Positions 22,937 to 33,898 of a stretch of DNA of 64,000 bases are shown one piece after another (positions within the stretch are counted from its first letter, which is position 1; every line of letters begins with the position of its first letter). The notes under the pieces are model-generated. The model searched no databases, had not been told where the DNA came from, and was given only the letters and a program-made list of their open reading frames with translations. Both the position numbers and the translations under genes were made by a program. The stretch is from Prostheceraeus crozeri (Eukaryota; Platyhelminthes; Polycladida; Euryleptidae), in the NCBI GenBank assembly GCA_907163375.1, contig CAJQUW010004789.1, positions 176,547 to 240,546 on the forward strand, written 5' to 3'.

Positions 22937-24006
22937 AGAGAGGTGAGTGAGTTAGAGAGAGAGAGAAGTGAGTGAGTGAGAGAGAGAGAAGTGAGTGAGT
23001 GAGTGAGTGAGAGAGAGAGAGAGAGAAGTGAGGGAGAGAGAGAGAGAAGTGAGGGAGAGAGAGAGAGAAGTGAGGGAGAGAGAGAGAGAAGTGAGTGAGT
23101 GAGTGAGAGAGAGAGGTGAGGGAGAGAGAGAGAGAGAGAAGTGAGTGAGTTAGAGAGATAGAGGAGTGAGTTAGAGAGAGAGAGAGAGAGAGAGAGAGTG
23201 AGAGAGAAGTGAGTGAGAGAGAGAGAGAGAGAGAGAGAGAAGTGAGTGAGTGAGAGAGAGAGGTGAGGGAGAGAGAGAGAGAGAAGTGAGTGAGTTAGAG
23301 AGAGATAGAGGAGTGAGTTAGAGAGAGAGAGAGAGAAGTGAGTGAGAGAGAGAGGTGAGGGAGAGAGAGAGAGAGAAGTGAGTGAGTTAGAGAGAGATAG
23401 AGGAGTGAGTTAGAGAGAGAGAGAGAGGTGAGTGAGTTAGAGAGAGAGAGAGGTGAGTGAGTGAGAGAGAAGTGAGTGAGTGAGAGAGAGAGAAGTGAGT
23501 GAGTGAGAGAGAGAGAGGTGAGGGATAGAGAGAGAGAGAAGTGAGTGAGTTAGAGAGAGATAGAGGAGTGAGTTAGAGAGAGAGAGAGAAGTGAGTGAGT
23601 GAGTGAGAGAGAGAAGTGAGTGAGTGAGTGAGAGAGAGAGAGAGAGGTGAGTGAGTGAGAGAGAGAGAGAGAGAGAAGTGAGTGAGTGAGTGAGAGAGAG
23701 AGAAGTGAGTGAGTGAGTGAGTGAGAGAGAGAAGTGAGTGAGTGAGAGAGAGAGAGGTGAGTGAGTGAGTGAGAGAGAGAGGTGAGTGAGTGAGTGAGAG
23801 AGAGAGGTGAGTGAGTGAGTGAGAGAGAGAGAAGTGAGTGAGAGAGAGAGAAGTGAGTGAGTGAGTGAGTGAGAGAGAGAAGTGAGTGAGTGAGAGAGAG
23901 AGAGGTGAGTGAGAGAGGTGAGTGAGTGAGAGAGAGAGGTGAGGGAGAGAGAGAGAGAGAGAAGTGAGTGAGTGAGAGAGAGAGAGAGAGAAGTGAGTGA
24001 GTGAGG
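22937..24006. repeat. GA-rich low-complexity array 5
   Basis: About 1.07 kb, the last array of the mosaic. It contains GTGAGGGAGAGAGAG blocks that recur at 100-150 bp intervals and then long GTGAGTGAGTGA runs. It stops abruptly at a GAAATGAACGCG junction with unique sequence. Confidence 0.93.
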
Positions 24007-24009
24007 GAA

Positions 24010-24423
24010 ATGAACGCGACGATATCTCCATTTTTCTCGCGACTTGTGAAGGTGAGCGTTATGCCGAGAACACTCTGTCGTGTCGCGTCACTTCAGGAGT
24101 GCCTGATAGGACATAACAACACTGTCATCATAACTCTGACTCAATACGAACTTGGAGACTATTGGGATTGTAAATCTGACCATCGGAGAATTGAAACTAA
24201 AGAGCTTTTCTCATCTCTGGAGTATTCTATCGAAAGTCATCTACTTCATCATAATCACAACAGTGTCGATGAGAAGAAAATCAGAATTCTGACAATGGAA
24301 GGATTTTCAACAAAATCCATCTTAAATATCTTCTTTAAAGTTTCCATCTTGAAGTTCGGATTGCAGGAAGATGGATTCATTCCAGAGAAGTTTTATATCA
24401 GACAACAATTGACATTTTCATGA
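24010..24423 (+). CDS. Hypothetical open frame beside the GA array (uncertain)
   Basis: An ATG-initiated frame of 137 codons starts 4 bp beyond the last GA repeat. I recognise no domain, signal peptide or membrane segment. An AAG-GTGAGCG sequence near 24050 looks like a splice donor, so the frame may be two pieces of unrelated sequence. Apart from its length in AT-rich DNA there is no evidence of coding. It may be chance. Confidence 0.15.
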   Translation: MNATISPFFSRLVKVSVMPRTLCRVASLQECLIGHNNTVIITLTQYELGDYWDCKSDHRRIETKELFSSLEYSIESHLLHHNHNSVDEKKIRILTMEGFSTKSILNIFFKVSILKFGLQEDGFIPEKFYIRQQLTFS

Positions 24424-24850
24424 TAATTACAACAGACAAAATCAATAATCTGAACGCATTCTACTAAATCATTTCCAGAAAGACATTCAATAAACATGAC
24501 ATCTCCCTACCTCTCTGGTTTAGATTTATGATAGTCCCAGCTTTCACAGATTCAGAGGAAATAGTTTTATATGAAAGAGACTCCTTGAATGCAGGCCAAT
24601 AAGTTTTGTATGCAAGAAACTCGCCGATGTGAAGACAGCATCAACGAAATTCGATTCATAGACTCAAACACAACATGAAGACAGAAAAGGGGACACAGAA
24701 GGAAACGAAGATGACAGAAGATTTAAACTTGATGTGATTCAACATTTAACCTTAAATGCACTATACAGCTAATTCGCCATTATATTATACCTACAGGACA
24801 TAGAGAAAATTGCTCTGTTATGCCGGAATTCTGTTTAGCCGATTTTTTTG
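24424..24850. other. No recognisable gene
   Basis: AT-rich sequence without repeat or coding signal, between the GA mosaic and the tRNA-like array. Confidence 0.5.
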
Positions 24851-24853
24851 GTC

Positions 24854-26190
24854 GTCTCCGTGACACAGTGGTTAAGTCCTTGGCCTGGCGATCTATCGGT
24901 GCAGAGGTCGAGCCCCGAGAGTCATTGGAAGTCGGCAGGAATAGCATCCGGACTCCGTGGCACAGTGGCTAAGTCCTTGGCCTGGCGATCTTCGGTCCAG
25001 AGGTCGAGCCCCGAAAGTCAGGAAGTCGGCAGGAAGGGAATCCGGTCTCATTGACACAGTGGCTAAGTCCTTGGCCTGGCGATCTATCGGTGCAGAGGTC
25101 GAGCCCCGAAAGTCATTGGAAGTCGGCAGGAATAGCATCCGGACTCCGTGGTATAGTGGTGGAATGCTTGGCCTGGCGATCTATCGGTGCAGAGGTCGAG
25201 CCCCGAGAGTCATTGGAAGTCGGCAGGAAGGAATAGCATCCGGACTCCGTGGCATAGTGGTGGAATGCTTGGCCTGGCGATCTATCGGTGCAGAGGTCGA
25301 GCCCCGAAAGTCATTGGAAGTCGGCAGGAATAGCATCCGGACTCCGTGGCATAGTGGTGGAATGCTTGGCCTGGCGATCTTCCGGTCCAGAGGTCGAGCC
25401 CCGAAAGTCATTGGAAGTCGGCAGGAAGGGCATCCGGTCTCCGTGACACAGTGGCTAAGTCCTTGGCCTGGCGATCTATCGGTGCAGAGGTCGAGCCCCG
25501 AGAGTCAGGAAGTCGACAGGAAGGGCATTCGGTCTCCGTGACACAGTGGCTAAGTCCTTGGCCTGGCGATCTATCGGTGCAGAGGTCGAGCCCCGAGAGT
25601 CAGGAAGTCGGCAGGAAGGGAATCCGGTCTCATTGACACAGTGGCTAAGTCCTTGGCCTGGCGATCTATCGGTGCAGAGGTCGAGCCCCGACAGTGTCAT
25701 TGGAAGTCGGCAGGAAGGGCATCCGGTCTCCGTGGCACAGTGGCTAAGTCCTTGGCCTGGCGATCTATCGGTGCAGAGGTCGAGCCCCGAGAGTCAGGAA
25801 GTCGGCAGGAAGGGCATCCGGTCTCCGTGGCATAGTGGTGGAATGCTTGGCCTGGCGATCTATCGGTGCAGAGGTCGAGCCCCGACAGTGTCATTGGAAG
25901 TCGGCAGGAAGGGCATCCGGTCTCCGTGGCATACAGTAGTGGTGGAATGCTTGGCCTGGCGATCTATCGGTGCAGAGGTCGAGCCCCGAGAGTCAGGAAG
26001 TCTGCAGGAAGGGAATCCGGTCTCCTAGGCATAGTGGCTAAGTCCTTGGCCTGGCGATCTATCGGTGCAGAGGTCGAGCCCCGAGAGTCAGGAAGTCGGC
26101 AGGAAGGGCATCCGGTCTCCGTGGCATACAGTAGTGGTGGAATGCTTGGCCTGGCGATCTATCGGTGCTGAGGTCGAGCCCCGAAAGTGT
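24854..26190 (+). repeat. Tandem array of a ~95-bp tRNA-like unit, 14 copies
   Basis: Each unit reads about CTCCGTGGCACAGTGGCTAA, GTCCTTGGCCTGGCGATC, TATCGGTGCA, GAGGTCGAGCCCCGA, then AGTCGGCAGGAAGGGCATCC. GTGGCTAAGTCC fits an A box and GGTCGAGCCCC fits a B box, so every unit has the internal pol III promoter layout of a tRNA or SINE head. Two subtypes alternate irregularly: CACAGTGGCTAAGTCC and CATAGTGGTGGAATGC. Other variation is CAGGAAGTCGG or CATTGGAAGTCGG after the B box. The last unit runs into GGCATCCTGACTTGAAGTAC, a longer SINE-like tail. A diverged single copy lies at 38,494-38,595. Frames across the array are translations of the repeat, not genes. I found no pairing for a full tRNA cloverleaf, so true tRNA function is unlikely. 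Confidence 0.9.
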
Positions 26191-26577
26191 CATTCAGGAA
26201 AGGCATCCTGACTTGAAGTACCACAACGCTCCAGAAAAGTCTGACTATGTCAGCACCGTCCAGGCCCACTGCAAGGGGGGAGTAGTGACATTAAATCATT
26301 CATTTTTTCCTACATGCTGCTTCATGAGATATGAAGTGCGCAAATGTTCGACCTTGTGATCTGTTCAGCACTGAGTGTGTCGTTTGAAGTTGGCAAGAAG
26401 GAGAACCGGACCACCGCATCGCTCCAATAAGACTGTGACAATATCGTTGAAGCCCCTACTGAGGAGTAAAAGCGCTATAATCTGCTTCCCAAATTTCAGT
26501 TGGTATCTACATAGCTATTGCGCACAAATATCGTCTGCTGCAAAACGCTGGAGGATTGAAGCATTTATTTTTCCTCT

Positions 26578-26650
26578 TCTTCCGCACCGCAGCGGCGAAC
26601 AGACTCGAACACTGCACCTTCTGCATCTCCGTCACAGCTGAGCTATCATG
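26578..26650 (-). mobile_element. tRNA-like SINE head (degraded)
   Basis: On the minus strand the order is GATAGCTCAGCTGTGACGGA, a middle segment, then GTGTTCGAGTCTG. TAGCTCAGCTG fits the tRNA A box and GTTCGAGTC fits the B box, spaced as in tRNA genes. The acceptor arm does not pair, so this is a SINE head or tRNA pseudogene. Confidence 0.45.
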
Positions 26651-27322
26651 TCAGAAATTGCAGGACCTGTGATGTAGGATTCATATCATCCCTGAGAGCT
26701 TATGATGCCGCTCATTCCCGACAACTTTCAAATTCCAAGTCATAATGATAAATCTAGCATAAAGATGTTTTACCATTCAAGTTTCCTGTCACAGCTATGA
26801 AGTTGGTGCGTCATTGTTTTATCTAACAAAATAACGGTTCACTATCATTCTTTTCGTCCTTGTTTTATTCATACATGTATGTAAATGAATGTCATCCCTT
26901 TAAATCGATTACCATTTCGGTGAGGACTTCCTCTGATGAACGTTAACTGTCGAATAAACTCTTCCTTGCTTTCTTTGTTCAATGAAGATTTCGATCTGTA
27001 GAATATTTTTACTGTTGAAGAATAATGGCTTCGGATTCAGTCCATCTGCACGGAGTCAACTCGTTGATTGCATGAGTCGATCCTCAGTAAGTTGTAAATT
27101 GCGCATTGTATATATGAAGGAAATAACGGAATGTGAGATGAAACGTCCCGAAATTCAAACTTGATTTTAGTTAAAATATCTTAAAACATACATCTTAAAA
27201 TATATCTTAAAAATATCCATAAACTTGTGTAAAGGATATTCTTGATGGATTTGATGGATCGTGTTACACTGAATATACACGATCACCTGACAGGCATTCA
27301 GGGCTAATGTAATCAAATAAAA

Positions 27323-27410
27323 GCGGTGGCCTGTGGACTTGTGGTAGACTGTTCGCTCTGCCTCCGGGAGATTTGGACTCAAACCTTGCGCCAGTCAAAG
27401 CCACTAGAAT
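27323..27410 (+). mobile_element. tRNA-like SINE head (degraded)
   Basis: The order GTGGACTTGTGGTAGACTG, TTCGCTCTGCCTCCGGGAGA, then GGACTCAAACC resembles a tRNA-derived SINE head with a degenerate A box and B box. No long tail repeat is visible. The neighbouring CCACTAGAATAG also occurs at 7543. Confidence 0.4.
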
Positions 27411-27627
27411 AGGTAATCTGATTTCATTCCTGCTGAACATTCATCATAAAAAATGAAAGAGGAATTAATAAAAAATATAGAACAAAGGCGCTGTTAGCAT
27501 GATATGTATCCGCCTGATATAGAAAATGCATTCTCTGTATCTTAGTTCAAAAATCTGCTAGAAAAAAAGCTGGACGAATCGAAATAATTGACATATATGA
27601 ATAAATGTAGTATTAGATTAACATCAA

Positions 27628-30600
27628 ATGAACCTACACCAGTCACTCTCAAGGCCCTGAACCAATTCTACACCAGTCACTCTCAAGGCCCTAAACCAAT
27701 TCTACACCAGTCAGTTTCAAGGCTCTAAACCAATTCTACACCAGTCAGTCTCAAGGCCCTAAACCAATTATACACCAGTCAGTTTCAAGGCCCTAAACCA
27801 ATTCTACACCAGTCACTCTCAAGGCCATAAACCAATTCTACAACAGTCACTCTCAAGGCCCTAAACCAATTCTACAACAGTCAGTCTCAAGGCCCTAAAC
27901 CAATTCTACACCAGTCACTCTCAAGGCCCTAAACCAATTCTACACCAGTCACTCTCAAGGCCTAAACCAATTCTACACCAGTCACTCTCAAGGCCCTAAA
28001 CCAATTCTACACCAGTCACTCTCAAGGCCCTAAACCAATTCTACACCAGTCACTCTCAAGGCCCTGAACCAATTCTACACCAGTCACTCTCAAGGCCCTA
28101 AATCAATTCTACACAAGTCACCCTCAAGGCCCTAAACCAATTCTACACCAGTCACTCTCAAGGCCCTAAACCAATTCTACACCAGTCAGTCTCAAGGCCC
28201 TAAACCAATTCTACACCAGTCAGTCTCAAGGCCCTAAACCAATTCTACACCAGTCAGTCTCAAGGCCCTAAACCAATTCTACACCAGTCACTCTCAAGGC
28301 CCTAAACCAATTCTACACCAGTCACTCTCAAGGCCCTAAACCAATTCTACACCAGTCACTCTCAAGGCCGTAAACCAATTATACACCAGTCAGTCTCAAG
28401 GCCCTAAACCAATTCTACACCAGTCAGTTTCAAGGCCCTAAACCAATTCTACACCAGTCACTCTCAAGGCCCTAAACCAATTCTACACCAGTCAGTCTCA
28501 AGGCCCTAAACCAATTCTACACCAGTCACTCTCAAGGCCGTAAACCAATTCTACACCAGTCACTCTCAAGGCCCTAAACCAATTCTACACCAGTCAGTCT
28601 CAAGGCCCTAAACCAATTCTACACCAGTCACTCTCAAGGCCGTAAACCAATTATACACCAGTCACTCTCAAGGCCCTAAACCAATTCTACACCAGTCACT
28701 CTCAAGGCCCTAAACCAATTCTACACCAGTCACTCTCAAGGCCCTAAACCAATTCTACACCAGTCAGTCTCAAGGCCCTAAACCAATTCTACACCAGTCA
28801 GTCTCAAGGCCCTAAACCAATTCTACACCAGTCACTCTCAAGGCCCTAAACCAATTATACACCAGTCAATTTCAAGGCCCTAAATCAATTCTACACCAGT
28901 CACTCTCAAGGCCATAAACCAATTCTAAAACAGTCACTCTCACGGCCCTAAACCAATTCTACACCAGTCAGTCTCAAGGCCCTAAACCAATTCTACACCA
29001 GTCACTCTCAAGGCCCTAAACCAATTATACACCAGTCAGTTTCAAGGACCTAAACCAATTCTACACCAGTCACTCTCAAGGCCATAAACCAATTCTACAC
29101 CAGTCACTCTCAAGGCCCTAAACCAATTATACACAAGTCAGTCTCAAGGCCCTAAACCTATTCTACACCAGTCAGTCTCAAGGCTCTAAACCAATTCTAC
29201 ACCAGTCACTCTCAAGGCCCTAAACCAATTATACACCAGTCAGTCTCAAGGCCGTAAACCAATTCTACACCAGTCACTCTCAAGGCCCTAAACCAATTCT
29301 ACACCAGTCACTCTCAAGGCCGTAAACCAATTATACACCAGTCAGTCTCAAGTCCGTAAACCAATTCTACACCAGTCACTCTCAAGGCCCTAAACCAATT
29401 CTACACCAGTCACTCTCAAGGCCCTAAACCAATTCTACACCAGTCACTCTCAAGGCCGTAAACCAATTCTACACCAGCCAGTCTCAAGGCCGTAAACCAA
29501 TTCTACACCAGTCACTCTCAAGGCCCTGAACCAATTCTACACCAGTCACTCTCAAGGCCCTAAACCAATTCTACACCAGTCAGTCTCAAGGCCCTAAACC
29601 AATTCTACACCAGTCAGTCTCAAGGCCCTAAACCAATTCTACACCAGTCAGTCTCAAGGCCCTAAACCAATTCTACACCAGTCAGTCTCAAGGCCCTCAA
29701 CCAATTCTACAACAGTCAGTTTCAAGGCCCTAAACCAATTCTACACCAGTCACTCTCAAGGCCCTAAACCAATTCTACACCAGTCACTCTCAAGGCCCTA
29801 AACCAATTCTACACCAGTCAGTTTCAAGGCTCTAAACCAATTCTACACCAGTCACTCTCAAGGCCCTAAACCAATTATACACCAGTCAGTTTCAAGGCCC
29901 TAAACCAATTCTACACCAGTCACTCTCAAGGCCATAAACCAATTCTACAACAGTCACTCTCAAGGCCCTAAACCAATTCTACACCAGTCAGTCTCAAGGC
30001 CCTAAACCAATTCTACACCAGTCAGTCTCAAGGCCCTAAACCAATTCTACACCAGTCACTCTCAAGGCTCTAAACCAATTCTACACCAGTCACTCTCAAG
30101 GCCCTAAACCAATTCTACACCAGTCACTCTCAAGGCCCTAAACCAATTCTACACCAGTCACTCTCAAGGCCCTGAACCAATTCTACACCAGTCACTCTCA
30201 AGGCCCTAAACCAATTCTACACCAGTCACCCTCAAGGCCCTAAACCAATTCTACACCAGTCACTCTCAAGGCCCTAAACCAATTCTACACCAGTCAGTCT
30301 CAAGGCCCTAAACCAATTCTACACCAGTCAGTCTCAAGGCCCTAAACCAATTCTACACCAGTCAGTCTCAAGGCCCTAAACCAATTCTACACCAGTCACT
30401 CTCAAGGCCCTAAACCAATTCTACACCAGTCACTCTCAAGGCCCTAAACCAATTCTACACCAGTCACTCTCAAGGCCCTAAACCAATTCTACACCAGTCA
30501 CTCTCAAGGCCGTAAACCAATTCTACACCAGTCACTCTCAAGGCCCTAAACCAATTATACACCAGTCAGTTTCAAGGCCCTAAACCAATTCTACACCAGT

Positions 30601-30962
30601 CACTCTCAAGGCCATAAACCAATTCTACACCAGTCACTCTCAAGGCCCTAAACCAATTCTACACCAGTCAGTCTCAAGGCCCTAAACCATTTCTACACCA
30701 GTCAGTCTCAAGGCCCTAAACCAATTCTACACCAGTCACTCTCAAGGCCCTAAACCAATTCTACACCAGTCACTCTCAAGGCCCTAAACCAATTCTACAC
30801 CAGTCACTCTCGAGGCCCTAAACCAATTCTACACCAGTCACTCTCAAGGCCCTAAACCAATTCTACACCAGTCACTCTCAAGGCCCTAAACCAATTCTAC
30901 ACCAGTCACTCTCAAGTCCCTAAAGCAATTCTACACCAGTCAGTCTCACGGCCCTAAAGCAA
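27628..30962. repeat. 34-bp satellite array, about 98 copies
   Basis: Unit about ACCAATTCTACACCAGTCAC followed by TCTCAAGGCCCTAA. Copies differ mainly at CACTCTC versus CAGTCTC or CAGTTTC, CCCTAA versus CCGTAA or CCATAA, and ATTCTAC versus ATTATAC. Variants recur in runs of a few units, which suggests turnover by unequal exchange of multi-unit blocks. The left edge starts sharply at 27628 and the right edge decays after 30905. Conserved units nearly all end ACCAATT, and no frame stays open. Confidence 0.96.
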
Positions 30963-30969
30963 TGTCAAT

Positions 30970-31300
30970 GCTCTATGCCAGAGTTGCCGACTAAAATCGA
31001 TCAAACAACAAGAGGAGGTACTCTGAGACCGTGTGCAGCGTTTTAGTAAATGTTTGGGGTAAGTCCGAAGAGTGCTACCAGGAGAAATTCATGAAGACAA
31101 ACTGAGGTGTGTAAATGCAAAATTGTGAAGAGATCAGAATCATTTTTCAATGTAGTTGGCTTGAATGTGTCTGAAACGGCCACAATTTCGTATGGTATAA
31201 AAGGTTCAATATACAAAACCTGCCGGCAGTCACCAAAATTTTTGTAAATTAAGAAAAAAGCTAATAAACACTGAATAAAAGTCACGGGTCACTGAATAGT
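30970..31300. other. No recognisable gene
   Basis: Spacer between the 34-bp satellite and the related degenerate repeat. It has a short minus-strand frame only. Confidence 0.45.
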
Positions 31301-31304
31301 GACT

Positions 31305-31580
31305 AGTTGGCTCCACCGGTCAAAGGGCCTTGCACCAGTCACAAAGCCCTCAATCGGTCAAAAGGCCCTGCACCAGTTACAAAGCCCTCCATTAGTAACA
31401 AGGCCCTCCATCAGTCAAACGGCTCTGCAGCAGTCGCAAAGTCTTCCATCGGTCAAAAGGCCCTGCAGCATTCAAGAGCCCCTGCACCAGTCACAATGTC
31501 TGCACCACTCACTAGGTCAGGCGCCAATCACAAGGCCCTGCACCAGTCGCAAAGCCCTGCACCAGTCTTCAGCGCTAACT
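31305..31580. repeat. Degenerate ~21-bp repeat related to the 34-bp satellite
   Basis: About a dozen loose copies of GCACCAGTCACAAAGCCCT or TCGGTCAAAAGGCCCT occur here. The shared CACCAGTCAC and AAGGCCCT words match the satellite that ends 340 bp upstream, although the spacing is shorter and the AAACCAATT part is gone. It looks like an older or shortened relative. The two plus-strand frames over it are repeat translations. Confidence 0.65.
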
Positions 31581-31599
31581 GGCTTTAGATAAGCCACTA

Positions 31600-32430
31600 C
31601 TGTCTGTTTAGAAAAGGACGGTATTCCTATATTCAATGTTTATTGAATTACACTTTAATCATGCTTCAGGATTGAGTCGCGATCTAGAAAAGCAGCATTA
31701 ATAATATTTTATTACGGATCTGAATACATTGCAGTCCGTAATAGGGAAGAGGAAAGGCGTATAATAATGCACTTCTTCTCAGTCGCAGTGACGTTCGATA
31801 AAATGTAATGAGTATTCATTTATCATCAGAATATTCTCTAAGCATGATTTCTCTTCAGAAACAAGCTGAGGTAACTACCTGCTTCAAAGCTCATAGAGAA
31901 GAGGTCAATCTGTCTCCTTTTTGTATCAATGGCTTCATAACTTGACTGAGACCTTTGAAAATGGCATCATTTATCCTTCAAAACTTTATTGACGGCCGCT
32001 TTAGGGTAAATGACCAAACCATCTGCATCACTTTCGAATGAGCAGTAAATTCTTCTCTACAGCAACAATTACTTCGAATTATGACAATCAACAATCTGTC
32101 GAAAATAGAGACGATATTCGTAAATTTGTCCAAGATAAAGTGAAGTTTCAAAAGACAAATAATGATATTTCATGGCGGTTCAATCAATGTATGATCCCAA
32201 AGCGTCTGCATGTCTGTCATCCGACAGTTCAATGAATTTGAGCTCATTTTTTTGTGCTCCTAAAGGCAGTCTCACTACCCTCGCAAAACCGCTGAGTGTG
32301 TAAAATTCCTCTGGTTTATAGAAAATTCACAACACTTGCTTTGCCGTTCAGTGTAGCTGCAGTGTAGACAACAATGAAGTTCATGATGACAGCACAGCTG
32401 TATCCTGTATCTGGTGTATCTGAGTATCCA
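31600..32430. other. No recognisable gene
   Basis: Short frames (for example 32038-32235, 65 codons) with no recognisable domain. No repeats noticed. Confidence 0.45.
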
Positions 32431-32437
32431 AGGCACC

Positions 32438-32476
32438 AATCCTTGGGGGGGGGGAAGAATAGAAGTACCGAAATAT
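32438..32476 (-). mobile_element. Tail fragment of the C-tailed SINE
   Basis: On the minus strand this reads GGTACTTCTATTCTTCC followed by a run of C and then AAGGATTGG. It is the same tail as the copies at 8235 and 8490, here without a tRNA-like head. Confidence 0.5.
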
Positions 32477-33065
32477 CTCGTCAAGACAGTTGAGAGAAGA
32501 ATCACTGTTCCAATATCAAAGCTCATTACTGAGTTAACGCAGGGTGAAAAGTTTGGTAAAGTTTAGGGATTTTCATTTGCGCTGATGTGCAAGGCTAGGG
32601 AAAACTTAGACGCAGCCTGGTGTTAATCTCACTTTCCTGTCAGAAAACCTGTGCATTTCAAGTACCAGTTTATAAAAGGAATCAAATGTCATGACTCATC
32701 TGTAATCGACTCTCCATCTTTATCCGTTGAATTATGTAAAATTGCTTAATAAAGACTGATAAATCAGTTATGATCAATGTACGATCTCGTTTGATAGACT
32801 TTGTATAATCTACCTCATTTTCGTCATGATCTACCGAGGCTTCGCTATGATCGACAAGAAAAATTCTCCTTGGTACAACAATGAAATAAAAGTTTCCTGT
32901 GCCTTATATTTCAAGATGCTGTAGTCTACTTCCTGTTTCATAGCTGCTGAAACACTTACTTTCCCAAGTGGGCAGCAACAAGATTGAGTGGCCCAACACT
33001 TGAAAGCACCTAAATAAGCAAGAGGAATCTCCACTTTCTCTTTTCCTGCAAAGGCACTCTCATTA

Positions 33066-33415
33066 AAGCAGTTGAACTTGAACTGCTTGAACCGTCACCG
33101 TTCTGGACTAGCCCGTACCTCGGAGATTCTCCGACTTTGGGGGCACCAAAGTTCGGCTTCTTGCAGCTGCGGCCATCAATTACAGACTATCCATCGAAGA
33201 CTGTCCCCTCTTCAAAGCCCCGAGTGGGATCGCTGGTCTTCGTTGTCCGGATGATGACACTCGCCAGTGGCTAGTGTCTCTTCCCCTTGAACTCTAATCC
33301 CATTTCCCTCATAATCGCCTGATCTGTGATTTTTTTGTACTAAAAGTTGTAATGATTGTTCAATATACGCTTATATATTTAAACAGCGATAAACTTTTAT
33401 TCTGCATCATGAAGG
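33066..33415 (+). mobile_element. LINE 3' end, C-terminal zinc-knuckle region of a Jockey/I-like polymerase
   Basis: The frame from 33072 reads LNRHRSGLARTSEILRLWGH and then SASCSCGHQLQTIHR. The run continues in another frame as EDCPLF, then GIAGLRCPDDD and WLVSLPLEL, with a stop at about 33299. The arrangement (LN..R.G..R....L..WG, C.CG..QT..HI..CPL) is the C-terminal RNA-binding region of many LINE polymerases. One frameshift lies near 33192-33200. A short 3' untranslated region with ATAAAC follows to about 33415. Everything upstream is lost. Confidence 0.75.
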
Positions 33416-33658
33416 AGTAGGTCAGTGATTTGTTCAGAGGTGACTGCGTCAAGTGGACACTGAAATTCGATGTTTTGAAGGTCAAATCTCCTCAAAATTC
33501 TAGATTGCGATGTATTATGTGCTTATGTTTGTCATCTATCCATCACAAGTGACAAGGCCAGACCAGTGAATGAATTGTAGACAAATTATATATTTCTGTG
33601 CGTTGAATGACTAACAAATGCCACTTCATGAACAATAGATCAAATTCCCATGCAAAAT

Positions 33659-33730
33659 GCGACTGGCAGGATTCGAACCTACGACACAGGTTAACCAGAC
33701 CTGTGCTCCACCAACTGAGCTACAAGCCGC
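33659..33730 (-). tRNA. tRNA-like sequence, anticodon position GGT (pseudogene or SINE head likely)
   Basis: The 72-nt minus-strand sequence starts GCGGCTTGTAGCTCAGTTGG and ends AGGTTCGAATCCTGCC plus AGTCGC. The anticodon stem CAGGT/ACCTG is perfect with loop CTGGTTA, and the T arm GTAGG-TTCGAAT-CCTGC is good. The acceptor arm pairs at six of seven positions. Against function, there is one extra nucleotide between the acceptor and D arms, position 37 is T rather than a purine, and anticodon GGU is normally absent for Thr in animals, which use AGU. It keeps both pol III promoter boxes. I call it tRNA-like rather than a working tRNA-Thr. Confidence 0.45.
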
Positions 33731-33898
33731 TTACATGCGACTGGATCAAACCCTCACCACCACACATGGTTTGTCATAGTAATTGTGACTGCCGACATTT
33801 CATGATGTGCCATAGCTTGTCTATGCCGTTGATGTATTTCCGATAACTGACATTTGTAATGTATGATGTAAGAAAATCTATGGTGTCGTTGCCTCAAG

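Noticed and set aside
24848-26171. Plus- and minus-strand frames repeating LAWRSIGAEVEPR or WLSPWPGDLSVQRSSPE
   Set aside because: These are readings of the ~95-bp tRNA-like tandem unit, whose length lets several frames stay open. They do not show codon-level conservation.
26900-26962. A second hammerhead-like site (CTGATGAACG ... GTCGAATAA)
   Set aside because: The bases between CTGATGA and GAA do not form a stem, and GAAA is not preserved.
27628-30962. Possible CRISPR-like array
   Set aside because: The 34-bp units are contiguous and the whole unit repeats, so there are no unique spacers. The genome is eukaryotic. It is a satellite.
31299-31592. Two overlapping plus-strand frames of 93-97 codons
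   Set aside because: They follow a degenerate ~21-bp repeat whose length is a multiple of three, which keeps frames open without coding selection.
33659-33730. Functional tRNA-Thr(GGU)
   Set aside because: Anticodon GGU is not normally used for Thr in animals, position 37 is T, and there is an extra nucleotide between acceptor and D arm. Kept only as tRNA-like.
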